Source: a virus. From it: a stretch of DNA of 39,884 bases. Positions 9,076 through 17,190 of this stretch are shown one piece after another. The stretch is from positions 1 through 39,884 of the IMG/VR virus record IMGVR_UViG_3300027881_000036; one strand, given 5' to 3'. The position numbers and the translations under genes were made by a program. Each line of letters starts with the position of its first letter. Positions within the stretch are counted from its first letter, which is position 1. The notes beneath the pieces were generated by a model. It made no database searches. It saw only the letters and a program-made list of their open reading frames with translations, and was not told where the DNA came from.

Positions 9076-9261
9076 ATGCAGGATCTTATTAAACAAGAAC
9101 TTATAGATGAATTAGATCTATACACACTTCAAAAAAAACAATCTAATTTATCTTTTGACTCACAGTTGGAGTTAGCAGACAAAATACATAATATTAAAAT
9201 GAAATTAAATGGAGTTAAACCAACTGATTCAACAATAGATTGTATTGGTTGCGGCTCATAA
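9076..9261 (+). CDS. Hypothetical small helical protein
   Basis: This 61-residue protein is mainly helical, with amphipathic stretches up to about residue 46 and then a short tail ending CIGCGS. The two closely spaced Cys residues could bind a metal or form a disulfide, but a single CxxC pair alone does not define a site. It is tightly packed in the operon (2 bp after the previous gene, 6 bp before the next). Not recognised. Confidence 0.7.
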   Translation: MQDLIKQELIDELDLYTLQKKQSNLSFDSQLELADKIHNIKMKLNGVKPTDSTIDCIGCGS

Positions 9262-9267
9262 CCTTAT

Positions 9268-9834
9268 ATGCAATCACCTTATTCTTTTATAGTTGCCCCT
9301 TTAAAAAATCGTAGATATGATAATATTAAAATGTATGGTGATAAAAAGTTTTATACCAGCGTTTCAGAAGAAGATCATACAGCTGCAAATAGATTTGCTA
9401 CCGTTGTAAATGTTCCTATTAACTATACAGGAGAAATACAAATTGGAGATATATTATTGGTTCATCATAATGTATTTAAATTTTATAATGATATGTATGG
9501 TAAAAGACAAAGCGGTAAAAGCTGGTTAAAAGACAATTTATTTTTAGTTGATCCTGATCAATTTTTTTTATATAAAAGAAATGATGAATGGAAAGGATAT
9601 GATAAATATTGTTTTATAAAACCTATTCCAAAAAAAGATTTTTATTTAGACGGCATGGGGGTTCATGAAGAACCGTTGTGTGGTAAAATTAAATATTCAA
9701 ACCAACAATTAGAAAAATTAGGATTAAATGTGGGGGATGAGGTATCTTATCAACCTGACAGTGAATATGTGTTTTATATAGATGAGGAAAAACTATATCG
9801 TATGTTTACTAATAATATAACTATGTTAATATGA
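9268..9834 (+). CDS. Candidate GroES-like co-chaperonin with two GroES-like halves
   Basis: The 188 residues can be read as two copies of a GroES-like beta-barrel pattern. Half one (about 5-103) runs FIVAPLKNRR ... EIQIGDILLVHHN ... FLVDPDQFFLYK. Half two (about 113-188) runs YCFIKPIP ... CGKIKYS ... LNVGDEVSYQPDSEY ... EEKLYRMFTNNITML. The second half follows the GroES order closely: a Gly-Lys-[I/V] strand, V-G-D-x-V, a charged hairpin, then a regulator-like L-Y-R-M strand near the C-terminus. The mobile-loop sequence cannot be assigned. Phage co-chaperonins (T4 gp31 is one known case) help fold capsid proteins. It overlaps the next gene by 4 bp. This is inference from pattern only. Confidence 0.5.
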   Translation: MQSPYSFIVAPLKNRRYDNIKMYGDKKFYTSVSEEDHTAANRFATVVNVPINYTGEIQIGDILLVHHNVFKFYNDMYGKRQSGKSWLKDNLFLVDPDQFFLYKRNDEWKGYDKYCFIKPIPKKDFYLDGMGVHEEPLCGKIKYSNQQLEKLGLNVGDEVSYQPDSEYVFYIDEEKLYRMFTNNITMLI

Positions 9835-10406
9835 TATATTTAATTGATGATTTTTTAGATTCTACATTTTTACAAATAACTCAAAATTATTTAAATGAGA
9901 GTAAGTTTACGGAGGTTGAAATGGGCGGTGATAGGCAGTGTTATGTTATACCTTCAAACTCTGATTTTGATGACTATATATTAAGCAGATTAGAAGTTAT
10001 GGAGCAACGGGAGCTTAAAAATATTTTAAGTTTTTTTAGAGAAGCTACAGACACTTTAGACACCCAATGGAATATTCATTCAGATTTAAATATTGAAGGA
10101 CAACGTCCTGATCGAGCTTTAGTATTATATCTCTCTCCACGCAAAAGAAATGATTTACACGGAACTGCTTTTTGGGAGCATGAGGTTTATGGTAGAGAGC
10201 TTCCTGTTGATGTAAGTGATGCGGAGTATGATAGAATGTTAGAGGTAGATTCTGAGAAATTAGAAAAATGGAAATTATCTACTGTATTAGGATATGAAGA
10301 AAATAGATTAATATCTTATCCTTCCAGTTATTTTCATAGTAAATACCCGAATGTTGCGTGGCCACAAGGAAGAAAAATTTATGTAATGTTTTATAAAATA
10401 GTTTAA
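9831..10406 (+). CDS. 2-oxoglutarate/Fe(II)-dependent oxygenase
   Basis: The 191-residue protein shows the double-stranded beta-helix oxygenase signature. The metal triad is His83-x-Asp85 (in WNIHSDLN) and His169 (in YPSSYFHSKYP), and Arg181 (in GRKIYVMFYK) is placed to bind 2-oxoglutarate. The length suits a stand-alone prolyl-hydroxylase-like or phytanoyl-type phage enzyme. Family members hydroxylate proteins, nucleic acids or small molecules; the substrate here is unknown. The start overlaps the upstream gene (ATGA) and the stop overlaps the next start (TAATG), so it is translated together with the GroES-like and SET genes. All four key residues are present, so it is probably active. Confidence 0.85.
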   Translation: MIYLIDDFLDSTFLQITQNYLNESKFTEVEMGGDRQCYVIPSNSDFDDYILSRLEVMEQRELKNILSFFREATDTLDTQWNIHSDLNIEGQRPDRALVLYLSPRKRNDLHGTAFWEHEVYGRELPVDVSDAEYDRMLEVDSEKLEKWKLSTVLGYEENRLISYPSSYFHSKYPNVAWPQGRKIYVMFYKIV

Positions 10407-10807
10407 TGGGAGTGAATAATTTAGAGGTTGTTTTAGATTATCTTAAACTACTGCAAGAAAATTCTTTAAGAGAAGAAGATGTGGATAGGTTGATTAATAG
10501 TAAAGAGTTTGATGAGCGTGTAGGAGAAGTTGTGCCTGAAAAAACAAATCTTTATTGTATAAAAAAATCTTCTATTCATAAAAAAGGAATTTTTTCTAAT
10601 CAAAAAATATTAAAAGATTCACTGATAGGATATGCTATTAAAGAAGATCATAGAACATTGTTAGGTAGATATACTAATCATTCTCCCTATAACAATGCTA
10701 TATTTGTTGAGGATGGTAGAAATATGAAGGCTATTGCTACGCAAGATATAGATGTAAATGAAGAAATAGTTGTAAATTATAGAAATCACAGTTATGGATA
10801 TAAATAA
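10406..10807 (+). CDS. Minimal SET-domain protein (putative lysine methyltransferase)
   Basis: The 133 residues comprise a short N-terminal helical segment (1-45) and a compact SET domain (about 48-131). Hallmarks are SSIHKKGIFS (residues 55-64, the entry strand and Gly-x-Phe motif), the Asn91-His92-Ser93 motif followed by Asn96-Asn97, the Ala-x-x-Asp-Ile segment, and Glu119-Glu120-Ile with Tyr125 in the pseudoknot and active-site region. No post-SET zinc cluster is visible. The size and layout resemble the minimal chlorella-virus vSET type. SET proteins usually methylate protein lysines with SAM. It is coupled to the oxygenase upstream and overlaps the candidate small terminase by 14 bp. The substrate is unknown. 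Confidence 0.8.
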   Translation: MGVNNLEVVLDYLKLLQENSLREEDVDRLINSKEFDERVGEVVPEKTNLYCIKKSSIHKKGIFSNQKILKDSLIGYAIKEDHRTLLGRYTNHSPYNNAIFVEDGRNMKAIATQDIDVNEEIVVNYRNHSYGYK

Positions 10808-11069
10808 AATAAAAGAAGAAATAATAAAAGCTGGAGAGAAAGCTGTTACTCAGTTAATAAAAGTGGCTAAAGAGGATATTATTAAATATGACAAAGACGA
10901 TGCCTTGGCTGCGGATAGATTAAAAAATGCAGCGGCCACTAAAAAATTAGCTATCTTTGATGCGTTTGAGATACTCAAAAGAATTGAAGAAGAAAGAGAT
11001 AAAATAGACGGGAAAGAAAATGTAACCAATAAATTACCTAAAGGCTTTGCAGAATCAAGATCTAAATAG
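10794..11069 (+). CDS. Candidate terminase small subunit
   Basis: This 91-residue, highly helical and charged protein lies directly upstream of the large terminase and overlaps it by 23 bp. Small terminase subunits are normally short helical proteins in this position, and residues 40-75 form a plausible helix pair (ADRLKNAAATKKLAIFDAFEIL). No helix-turn-helix can be assigned with confidence, so the call rests mostly on position and size. It overlaps the SET gene by 14 bp. It could instead be an unrelated small packaging or assembly protein. Confidence 0.5.
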   Translation: MDINKIKEEIIKAGEKAVTQLIKVAKEDIIKYDKDDALAADRLKNAAATKKLAIFDAFEILKRIEEERDKIDGKENVTNKLPKGFAESRSK

Positions 11070-13296
11070 CATATATACTACGGAAAAAAATAAAATTCCT
11101 AAAAGTGTTTTTACGCGTAAAAATAAAGCGCGTACGTGGTTATACGGTTACAACGAAAAATATGATTTTATTATTATTTCAAAATCTGGTCAAATAGGAG
11201 AAATTATAAATATCTCAGGATTAAAAGTGGCGTTACCATTACAGCCAAAAAATATTTATAAACGCTCTAAAAAAAAAGAAGATCAATATTGGGAGGCTCA
11301 AGAAACTCCTAAAGCTATTAGTCGAATCCCTTCTATATTTCATTGGCATGACGCTCCTTTACCCTTTAAAAAACAATGGATTGATTATATTGAAACTGAA
11401 TTTGATAGACGAGAACAAGGACATTGGTTTTTAAATAATGGTATTCCTACTTATATAACAGGTACACATTATATGTACCTTCAATGGACTAAAATTGATG
11501 TAGGACATCCTGATTTTCGTGAAGCTAATAGAATATTTTATATATTTTGGGAAGCTTGTAAAGCCGACAATAGATGTTTTGGTATTTGTTATTTAAAAAT
11601 TAGAAGGTCTGGGTTTTCTTTTATGAGTTCATGTGAAGGGGTTAATACCGCTACTATAACTAAAGATGCCAGAGTCGGAGTTCTTTCAAAAACAGGGGGA
11701 GATGCTAAAAAAATGTTTACAGACAAGATTGTTCCTATATCCCACAACTATCCATTTTTCTTTAAACCTATACAAGATGGTATGGATAAACCCAAAACAG
11801 AATTAGCCTATAGAGTTCCAGCTTCTAAGATTACCAAGAAAAATATGTTTGATGTAGAACAAGACACATTAGAAGGTTTAGATACTACTATTGACTGGAA
11901 AAACACATCAGATAATAGTTATGATGGTGAAAAATTACAGTTGTTAATACACGATGAAAGTGGAAAATGGGAAAGGCCTGAAAATATTTTAAATAACTGG
12001 CGAGTAACTAAAACATGTTTACGATTAGGAAGTAAAATTATTGGTAAATGTATGATGGGTTCTACGTCTAATGCTTTAGAAAAAGGAGGGGGAAATTTTA
12101 AAAAATTATTTTATGATTCTGTTTGTACTAACCGAAATAATAATGGACAAACAAAAAGCGGGTTATATAGTTTGTTTATTCCTATGGAATGGAACATGGA
12201 GGGGTTTATAGATAGATATGGTATGCCCGTTTTACATACACCTTCTACATATGTAAAAGGTATAGATAATGAAAATATTTATAAAGGCGCTATTAATTAC
12301 TGGGACAATGAAGTGGATTCTTTAACTATTGATCCTGATGCTTTAAATGAATTTTATCGTCAATTTCCTCGATCTGAGTCTCATGCTTTTAGAGATGAGA
12401 GTAAACAGTCTATTTTTAATTTAACAAAACTCTATCAACAAATAGATTATAATGATTCTTTAATTAAAGAACATTTTATAACTCAAGGTTCTTTTAGTTG
12501 GAAAGACGGTATTAAAGACACTAAGGTAGTTTGGACTCCAAATAAAAGAGGAAGATTTTTTGTAACTTACATACCACAAACTCCTTTACAAAATAATGTT
12601 ATTAAAAAAGGAGGCAGATTTTATCCTGCGAACGAACATTTAGGATCATTTGGGTGTGACTCTTATGATATTTCAGGAGTAGTAGTAGGAAGAGGATCGA
12701 ATGGATCTTTACATGGATTAACTAAATTTTCTATGGAAGAGATACCAACAAATCATTTTTTCTTAGAATATATTGCGCGTCCTCAGACCGCAGAAATATT
12801 TTTTGAAGATGTGTTGATGGCGTGCGTTTTTTACGGCATGCCTATTTTATGTGAGAATAACAAACCTCGTTTGTTATATCATTTTAAAAACAGGGGGTAC
12901 AGGCCGTTTTGTTTAAATAGGCCTGATAAACGATTTAACAAACTTTCTAAAACAGAAAGAGAGTTAGGTGGTATACCTAATACATCGGAAGATGTAAAAC
13001 AATCTCATGCCGCTGCAATCGAATCTTATATTGAAAAACATGTAGGGTTAGATTTAGAGGGAACATATAGGTCTGTTGGAGATATGGGTGAAATGTATTT
13101 TCAACGTACTTTAGAAGATTGGGCAAAATTTGATATTAGTAATAGAACAAGGTTTGATGCTTCTATAAGTTCAGGATTAGCTGTTATGGCAAATCAAAAA
13201 CACTTATATACACCGACTAAAGAAAAAACAAAAATAAGCGTTAACTTTGCCAAATATAATAACAGCAATATTGTTAGTCGAATAATTAATAGATGA
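11047..13296 (+). CDS. terL: Terminase large subunit
   Basis: The 749-residue protein is the DNA-packaging motor. The ATPase domain has a variant Walker A (Arg187-Ser-Gly-Phe-Ser-Phe, after LKIR), a Walker B (LLIHDE, Asp303 with catalytic Glu304) and a coupling motif (Gly338-Ser-Thr-Ser-Asn342). The C-terminal RNase H-like nuclease shows acidic candidates Asp538 (GCDSYDISG) and Glu603 (ILCENNK). The N-terminal 130 residues are an extension before the usual ATPase start. The only start upstream of conserved sequence is the TTG at 11047; no in-frame ATG occurs for over 130 codons, and an in-frame stop lies at 11023. It overlaps the small upstream gene by 23 bp and the portal by 4 bp. Confidence 0.9.
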   Translation: MQNQDLNSIYTTEKNKIPKSVFTRKNKARTWLYGYNEKYDFIIISKSGQIGEIINISGLKVALPLQPKNIYKRSKKKEDQYWEAQETPKAISRIPSIFHWHDAPLPFKKQWIDYIETEFDRREQGHWFLNNGIPTYITGTHYMYLQWTKIDVGHPDFREANRIFYIFWEACKADNRCFGICYLKIRRSGFSFMSSCEGVNTATITKDARVGVLSKTGGDAKKMFTDKIVPISHNYPFFFKPIQDGMDKPKTELAYRVPASKITKKNMFDVEQDTLEGLDTTIDWKNTSDNSYDGEKLQLLIHDESGKWERPENILNNWRVTKTCLRLGSKIIGKCMMGSTSNALEKGGGNFKKLFYDSVCTNRNNNGQTKSGLYSLFIPMEWNMEGFIDRYGMPVLHTPSTYVKGIDNENIYKGAINYWDNEVDSLTIDPDALNEFYRQFPRSESHAFRDESKQSIFNLTKLYQQIDYNDSLIKEHFITQGSFSWKDGIKDTKVVWTPNKRGRFFVTYIPQTPLQNNVIKKGGRFYPANEHLGSFGCDSYDISGVVVGRGSNGSLHGLTKFSMEEIPTNHFFLEYIARPQTAEIFFEDVLMACVFYGMPILCENNKPRLLYHFKNRGYRPFCLNRPDKRFNKLSKTERELGGIPNTSEDVKQSHAAAIESYIEKHVGLDLEGTYRSVGDMGEMYFQRTLEDWAKFDISNRTRFDASISSGLAVMANQKHLYTPTKEKTKISVNFAKYNNSNIVSRIINR

Positions 13297-15728
13297 AAGA
13301 CGTAAAAATAAACTTACAAGCGGCTGCTTTCCCAGATCAATTTGTTTCAGATGCACAAAAAGACACATGGGAGTATGGTTTACAAGTTGGGCAGGCAATT
13401 CAATATGAATGGTTTAGAAAAGATGGATCAACTTGTAGGTTTTTTAGCCAATGGGCTGAGTTTAATAAATTAAGACTTTATGCTCGTGGAGAGCAATCGG
13501 TAGCAAAATATAAAAATGAAATTTCTATAGATGGAGATCTGTCTTATCTAAATTTAGATTGGACTCCTGTTCCTATTATCCCAAAGTTTGTTGACATTGT
13601 AGTAAATGGTCTAAACGATAGGCTATTTAAGGTAACTGCTTTTGCGGAAGATGCGTTGTCGGCAGAAAAAAGAGATGAATATCAAAAAAAGGTAGAAGGT
13701 GAAATGATTGCCAGGCCTATCTTTAATCAAATAGAGCAAGATTTTGGTGTGAATGTATTTCAAATGGAAGAGTCAGAATTACCTGAAACTGATCAAGAAC
13801 TGGAACTCTTTATGCAGTTAAATTATAAGCCTGCTGTAGAAATAGCTGCAGAAGAAGCTATCGATACAATGTTAAGTCAAAATCATTATGCTGATACACG
13901 TAAAAGATGTGATTATGATTTAATGACTGTAGGTGTATCTATGGTTAAGCATCAGTTTTTGCCAGGACAAGGTATTCAAATTGATTATGTTGATCCTGCT
14001 AATGTGGTTTATAGTTATACTGAAGACCCATATTTTAAAGATTGTTTTTATTGGGGAGAAATAAAAACTGTTCCTATGACTGAATTAGTAAAAATTAATC
14101 CAGACATTACTAATGAGGATATGGAAGAAATTGCTAAATATAGCCAGTCATGGTATAATTATTATAACACTGCCCAGTATTATGAAAACTCTATGTTCTA
14201 TAGAGACACCTGTACTCTTTTATATTTTAATTATAAAACCACACACACGTTTGTATATAAGAAAAAACAAATGCCTGACGGAACATTTAAGGTAGTAGAA
14301 AAAGATGATCAGTTTAATCCTCCAGCAGAGATGCAAGAAGAAGGAAATTTTGAAAGGGTAGAGAAAAAAATCGAAGTATGGTATGATGGAATAATGGTAA
14401 TGGGAACAAATTTAATGTTAAAATGGTCCTTAGCTGAAAACATGGTTCGTCCTAAGTCTGCAAGTCAATATGCTTTACCTAATTATGTAGCTGTTGCGCC
14501 AAGATCTTATAAAGGAACGTATGAATCTTTAGTGCGTAGAATGGTTCCTTTTGCTGACTTAATACAAATGACGCATTTAAAAATTCAACAAGTAGTAACA
14601 CGCGTTGTCCCTGATGGTGTTTTTATCGATGCTGACGGGCTTAACGAGGTGGACTTAGGGACTGGTAATGCCTACAACCCTGAAGACGCTCTAAGACTTT
14701 ATTTTCAAACAGGTAGTGTTGTGGGTAGAAGTTTCACTCAAGATGGGGAATTTAATAATGCAAAAGTTCCTATTACGCAGCTTACTTCCAGTACGGGGGG
14801 CGGAAAACTACAAATGTTAATTGCAAATTATAATCATTATTTAGATATGATACGTACCGTTACAGGATTAAATGAAGCCAGAGATGGAACTTCTCCAAAT
14901 CCTGATGCGTTAGTGGGAGTACAAAAATTAGCTGCATTAAGTTCTAATACAGCCACACGTCACATATTAAATGGTAGTTTATATTTAACCAAGCGTCTTT
15001 CAGAAGGAATAATGATAAGAACGGCAGATGTATTAGAATATTCTGATTTTAAAGACCAATTAGCTATGCAGATTGGAAAGTATAATTTAAGATTATTAGA
15101 TGATATTAAAAATTTATACTTACATGATTTTGGAATCTTCTTAGAGTTAGAACCTGATGAGGAACAAAAAGCTGTTTTAGAAGCTAATATTCAAATGGCT
15201 TTATCTAAAGAAAATATTAGTTTAGAAGATGCTATTGATATTAGATTAATAAATAATATTAAAATGGCGAATCAGTTATTGAAGGTTAAAAGAAAACAAA
15301 AACAAGAAGCTGAAATGGAACAGGCAGCTCAACAACAAGCAGCTCAAGCAGAAATGCAACAACAACAAATTATGGCTACTTCTCAATTAGAGCAGCAAAA
15401 AATCCAAATGGAGACTCAGTCTAAAATGCAAGTTAAACAGGCGGAAATTGCTATGGAAATAGAAAAGATGAAAAATGAAGCTCAACTTAAAGTTCAATTA
15501 ATGGAAGCTGAATTTGGATATAATATGCAACTTAAAGGGGCCGAACAAGCACAAATTGATAAAAGAGAACAAGCAAAAGAAGACGGTAAATCTCAACGAA
15601 TAAGTCAAGCTAATTCTCAACAGTCTAAATTAATAGAACAACGTAAGAGAAATTTACCTCCTGTTAGTTTTGAATCTAATGAAGATACTTTAGATGGTTT
15701 TGATTTCTCAGAATTTGATCCAAGATAA
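13293..15728 (+). CDS. Portal protein
   Basis: The 811-residue protein follows the large terminase with an ATGA overlap, the classic portal position. The body (about 1-650) is mixed alpha/beta with portal-like sequence, including PIIPKFVDIVVNGL near residue 95 and the charged segment EIAAEEAIDTML. From about 660 to 770 it turns into a long Gln-, Met- and Glu-rich coiled coil, then a short acidic tail (DGFDFSEFDPR). A long C-terminal helix that could form a barrel inside the head is known from podovirus portals such as P22. It should form the twelve-subunit vertex through which DNA enters and leaves and to which the connectors attach. Confidence 0.88.
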   Translation: MKDVKINLQAAAFPDQFVSDAQKDTWEYGLQVGQAIQYEWFRKDGSTCRFFSQWAEFNKLRLYARGEQSVAKYKNEISIDGDLSYLNLDWTPVPIIPKFVDIVVNGLNDRLFKVTAFAEDALSAEKRDEYQKKVEGEMIARPIFNQIEQDFGVNVFQMEESELPETDQELELFMQLNYKPAVEIAAEEAIDTMLSQNHYADTRKRCDYDLMTVGVSMVKHQFLPGQGIQIDYVDPANVVYSYTEDPYFKDCFYWGEIKTVPMTELVKINPDITNEDMEEIAKYSQSWYNYYNTAQYYENSMFYRDTCTLLYFNYKTTHTFVYKKKQMPDGTFKVVEKDDQFNPPAEMQEEGNFERVEKKIEVWYDGIMVMGTNLMLKWSLAENMVRPKSASQYALPNYVAVAPRSYKGTYESLVRRMVPFADLIQMTHLKIQQVVTRVVPDGVFIDADGLNEVDLGTGNAYNPEDALRLYFQTGSVVGRSFTQDGEFNNAKVPITQLTSSTGGGKLQMLIANYNHYLDMIRTVTGLNEARDGTSPNPDALVGVQKLAALSSNTATRHILNGSLYLTKRLSEGIMIRTADVLEYSDFKDQLAMQIGKYNLRLLDDIKNLYLHDFGIFLELEPDEEQKAVLEANIQMALSKENISLEDAIDIRLINNIKMANQLLKVKRKQKQEAEMEQAAQQQAAQAEMQQQQIMATSQLEQQKIQMETQSKMQVKQAEIAMEIEKMKNEAQLKVQLMEAEFGYNMQLKGAEQAQIDKREQAKEDGKSQRISQANSQQSKLIEQRKRNLPPVSFESNEDTLDGFDFSEFDPR

Positions 15729-15730
15729 CT

Positions 15731-15937
15731 ATGACTAAAAAAACTAAAAAACACAGGGCTGTCAGAGAAGCTCTAAGATCTGGACTCCGAAGAGTTGGTA
15801 AAAAATTCTTATCTAAAATAGTAGGTGTGGGGGGAGCTTTACTTAATACACAAAAAGCTCATGCGCGCTCTAAGAAAAAGCAGAAATTTATAGATACTAA
15901 AAATGATGGAAGCCCACTACCAAAGTGGGGAAAATAA
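15731..15937 (+). CDS. Small highly basic protein
   Basis: This 68-residue protein is very rich in Lys and Arg (KKTKKHR, RSGLRR, RSKKKQK), with one hydrophobic, possibly amphipathic stretch (FLSKIVGVGGALL). It starts 2 bp after the portal stop. The charge suggests nucleic-acid or capsid-interior contact. A packaged DNA-binding protein or small head protein is possible, but the family is not recognised. It is the last gene before the promoter-like site at 15967. Confidence 0.65.
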   Translation: MTKKTKKHRAVREALRSGLRRVGKKFLSKIVGVGGALLNTQKAHARSKKKQKFIDTKNDGSPLPKWGK

Positions 15938-15966
15938 GTGGCTAAAAATGTCAAAAAATAATTGTT

Positions 15967-15974
15967 TAATTTTG
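15967..15974 (+). promoter_or_regulatory. Possible Bacteroidetes-type promoter (TAATTTTG)
   Basis: TAATTTTG fits the TAnnTTTG -7 consensus and lies 17 bp before the scaffold start in a short intergenic gap. It lacks the TATC core and T-run of the other sites, and no -33 box is seen, so it is the weakest of the five. It would drive scaffold and capsid. Confidence 0.4.
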
Positions 15975-15991
15975 TATAAAAATTTAATCTA

Positions 15992-17170
15992 ATGGAAATA
16001 AAAGTAAAAGCAGTGGGCGGCAACACTCAAAAATCAACAGCCGAAATTGAAGAACAACTGTTAACTAAACATCAAGAGAGTTTAGATAATAGTTCCGAAG
16101 GAGCTGAATCCCAAAAGGATACAACCAAGGATACAGTTCAACTAACTAAAGCTGAGCCTGTCGAAGAGCAGTCAAAGCCAGAAGAAAAAAAGGAAACGCC
16201 TGTAAAGGTGGAAGAAAAAACTCCCTCATCAGAGTTAAATGATGAAAATGTTCTTTCTTTTTTAAAAGAGAGATATAACCGAGACATAAATTCAGTTGAG
16301 GAATTGTTTGAGACTACGGAATCGAACCCTGATTTACCTGAATCGGTGTCAAAGTTTTTAGAGTATAATAAAGAAACGGGGAGAGGGATTAATGATTTTG
16401 CAAAGTTGCAAAAAGACTATGACTCCCTTGATGACGATTCTTTATTAGCTGACTACTACGGTATTCAAGAGGAAGCTCTTGATGCTATAGACATTCAAGA
16501 TATTCTTGAGGATAAATTCGGTTTCGATGAAGATACTGAAGAACCTAAAGATATTAAGAGGAAAAAGTTAGCTAAAAAACGAGAGCTTGCGAAAGCTAAG
16601 AAGTTTTTTATAGAACAGAAAGATAAATATAAAGTTCCCCTTGAGTCAAGTGGGGGTGGATTATCTGATGAACAAGAAAAAAATCTTAATGCTTACAAAA
16701 AGTATGTAGACGACTCTAAATCTCTTGAAGATCAACAAGCGAAAATAAGAGATTATTTTGTAGATCGTACTGAAAAATTATTCACCAGTGATTTCAAAGG
16801 TTTTGAATTTACTGTAGGAGACGATAAAAAAATAACTTTTAAGCCTGGGACTAATGAAGAATTGAAAAACAAACAAGTTGATGTCAACAACCTTTTAGGC
16901 TCATTTATGGACGAACAAGGTTTAATGAGTGACACAACGGGGTATCATAGGGCTTTATCGGCAGCTATGAATCCTGATAAGTTTGCACAATTTTTCTATG
17001 AACAAGGCGTTGCTTCGGCAATAGATGATGTAGCGAGAAAATCCAAAAATATAACTATGGATATTCGCAAATCGCCACAATTATCTACTAAAGACGCATT
17101 AAAAATAAGATCGGTTGGTGATCAATCAAGTGGTAGAGGACTCAAAATTAGAAGTATTAAAAAAGTTTAA
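15992..17170 (+). CDS. Probable capsid scaffolding protein
   Basis: The 392 residues are charged and mostly low-complexity or helical. The N-terminal ~85 residues are Glu/Lys/Ser/Thr-rich and probably disordered. The middle (about 85-260) contains acidic helices and coiled-coil-prone Lys/Glu stretches. The C-terminus ends in a basic segment (LKIRSVGDQ...GRGLKIRSIKKV), as expected for scaffolds that contact the capsid through a basic helix. It lies directly before the major capsid gene, the usual scaffold position. No protease motif is seen. It probably guides procapsid assembly and is then removed. Confidence 0.7.
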   Translation: MEIKVKAVGGNTQKSTAEIEEQLLTKHQESLDNSSEGAESQKDTTKDTVQLTKAEPVEEQSKPEEKKETPVKVEEKTPSSELNDENVLSFLKERYNRDINSVEELFETTESNPDLPESVSKFLEYNKETGRGINDFAKLQKDYDSLDDDSLLADYYGIQEEALDAIDIQDILEDKFGFDEDTEEPKDIKRKKLAKKRELAKAKKFFIEQKDKYKVPLESSGGGLSDEQEKNLNAYKKYVDDSKSLEDQQAKIRDYFVDRTEKLFTSDFKGFEFTVGDDKKITFKPGTNEELKNKQVDVNNLLGSFMDEQGLMSDTTGYHRALSAAMNPDKFAQFFYEQGVASAIDDVARKSKNITMDIRKSPQLSTKDALKIRSVGDQSSGRGLKIRSIKKV

Positions 17171-17190
17171 CAATTTAAAATTTATTTATT

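Noticed and set aside
10794-13296. Frameshift fusion of the small upstream gene with the large terminase
   Set aside because: No slippery sequence or structure is evident; a TTG start with 23-bp overlap explains the layout more simply.
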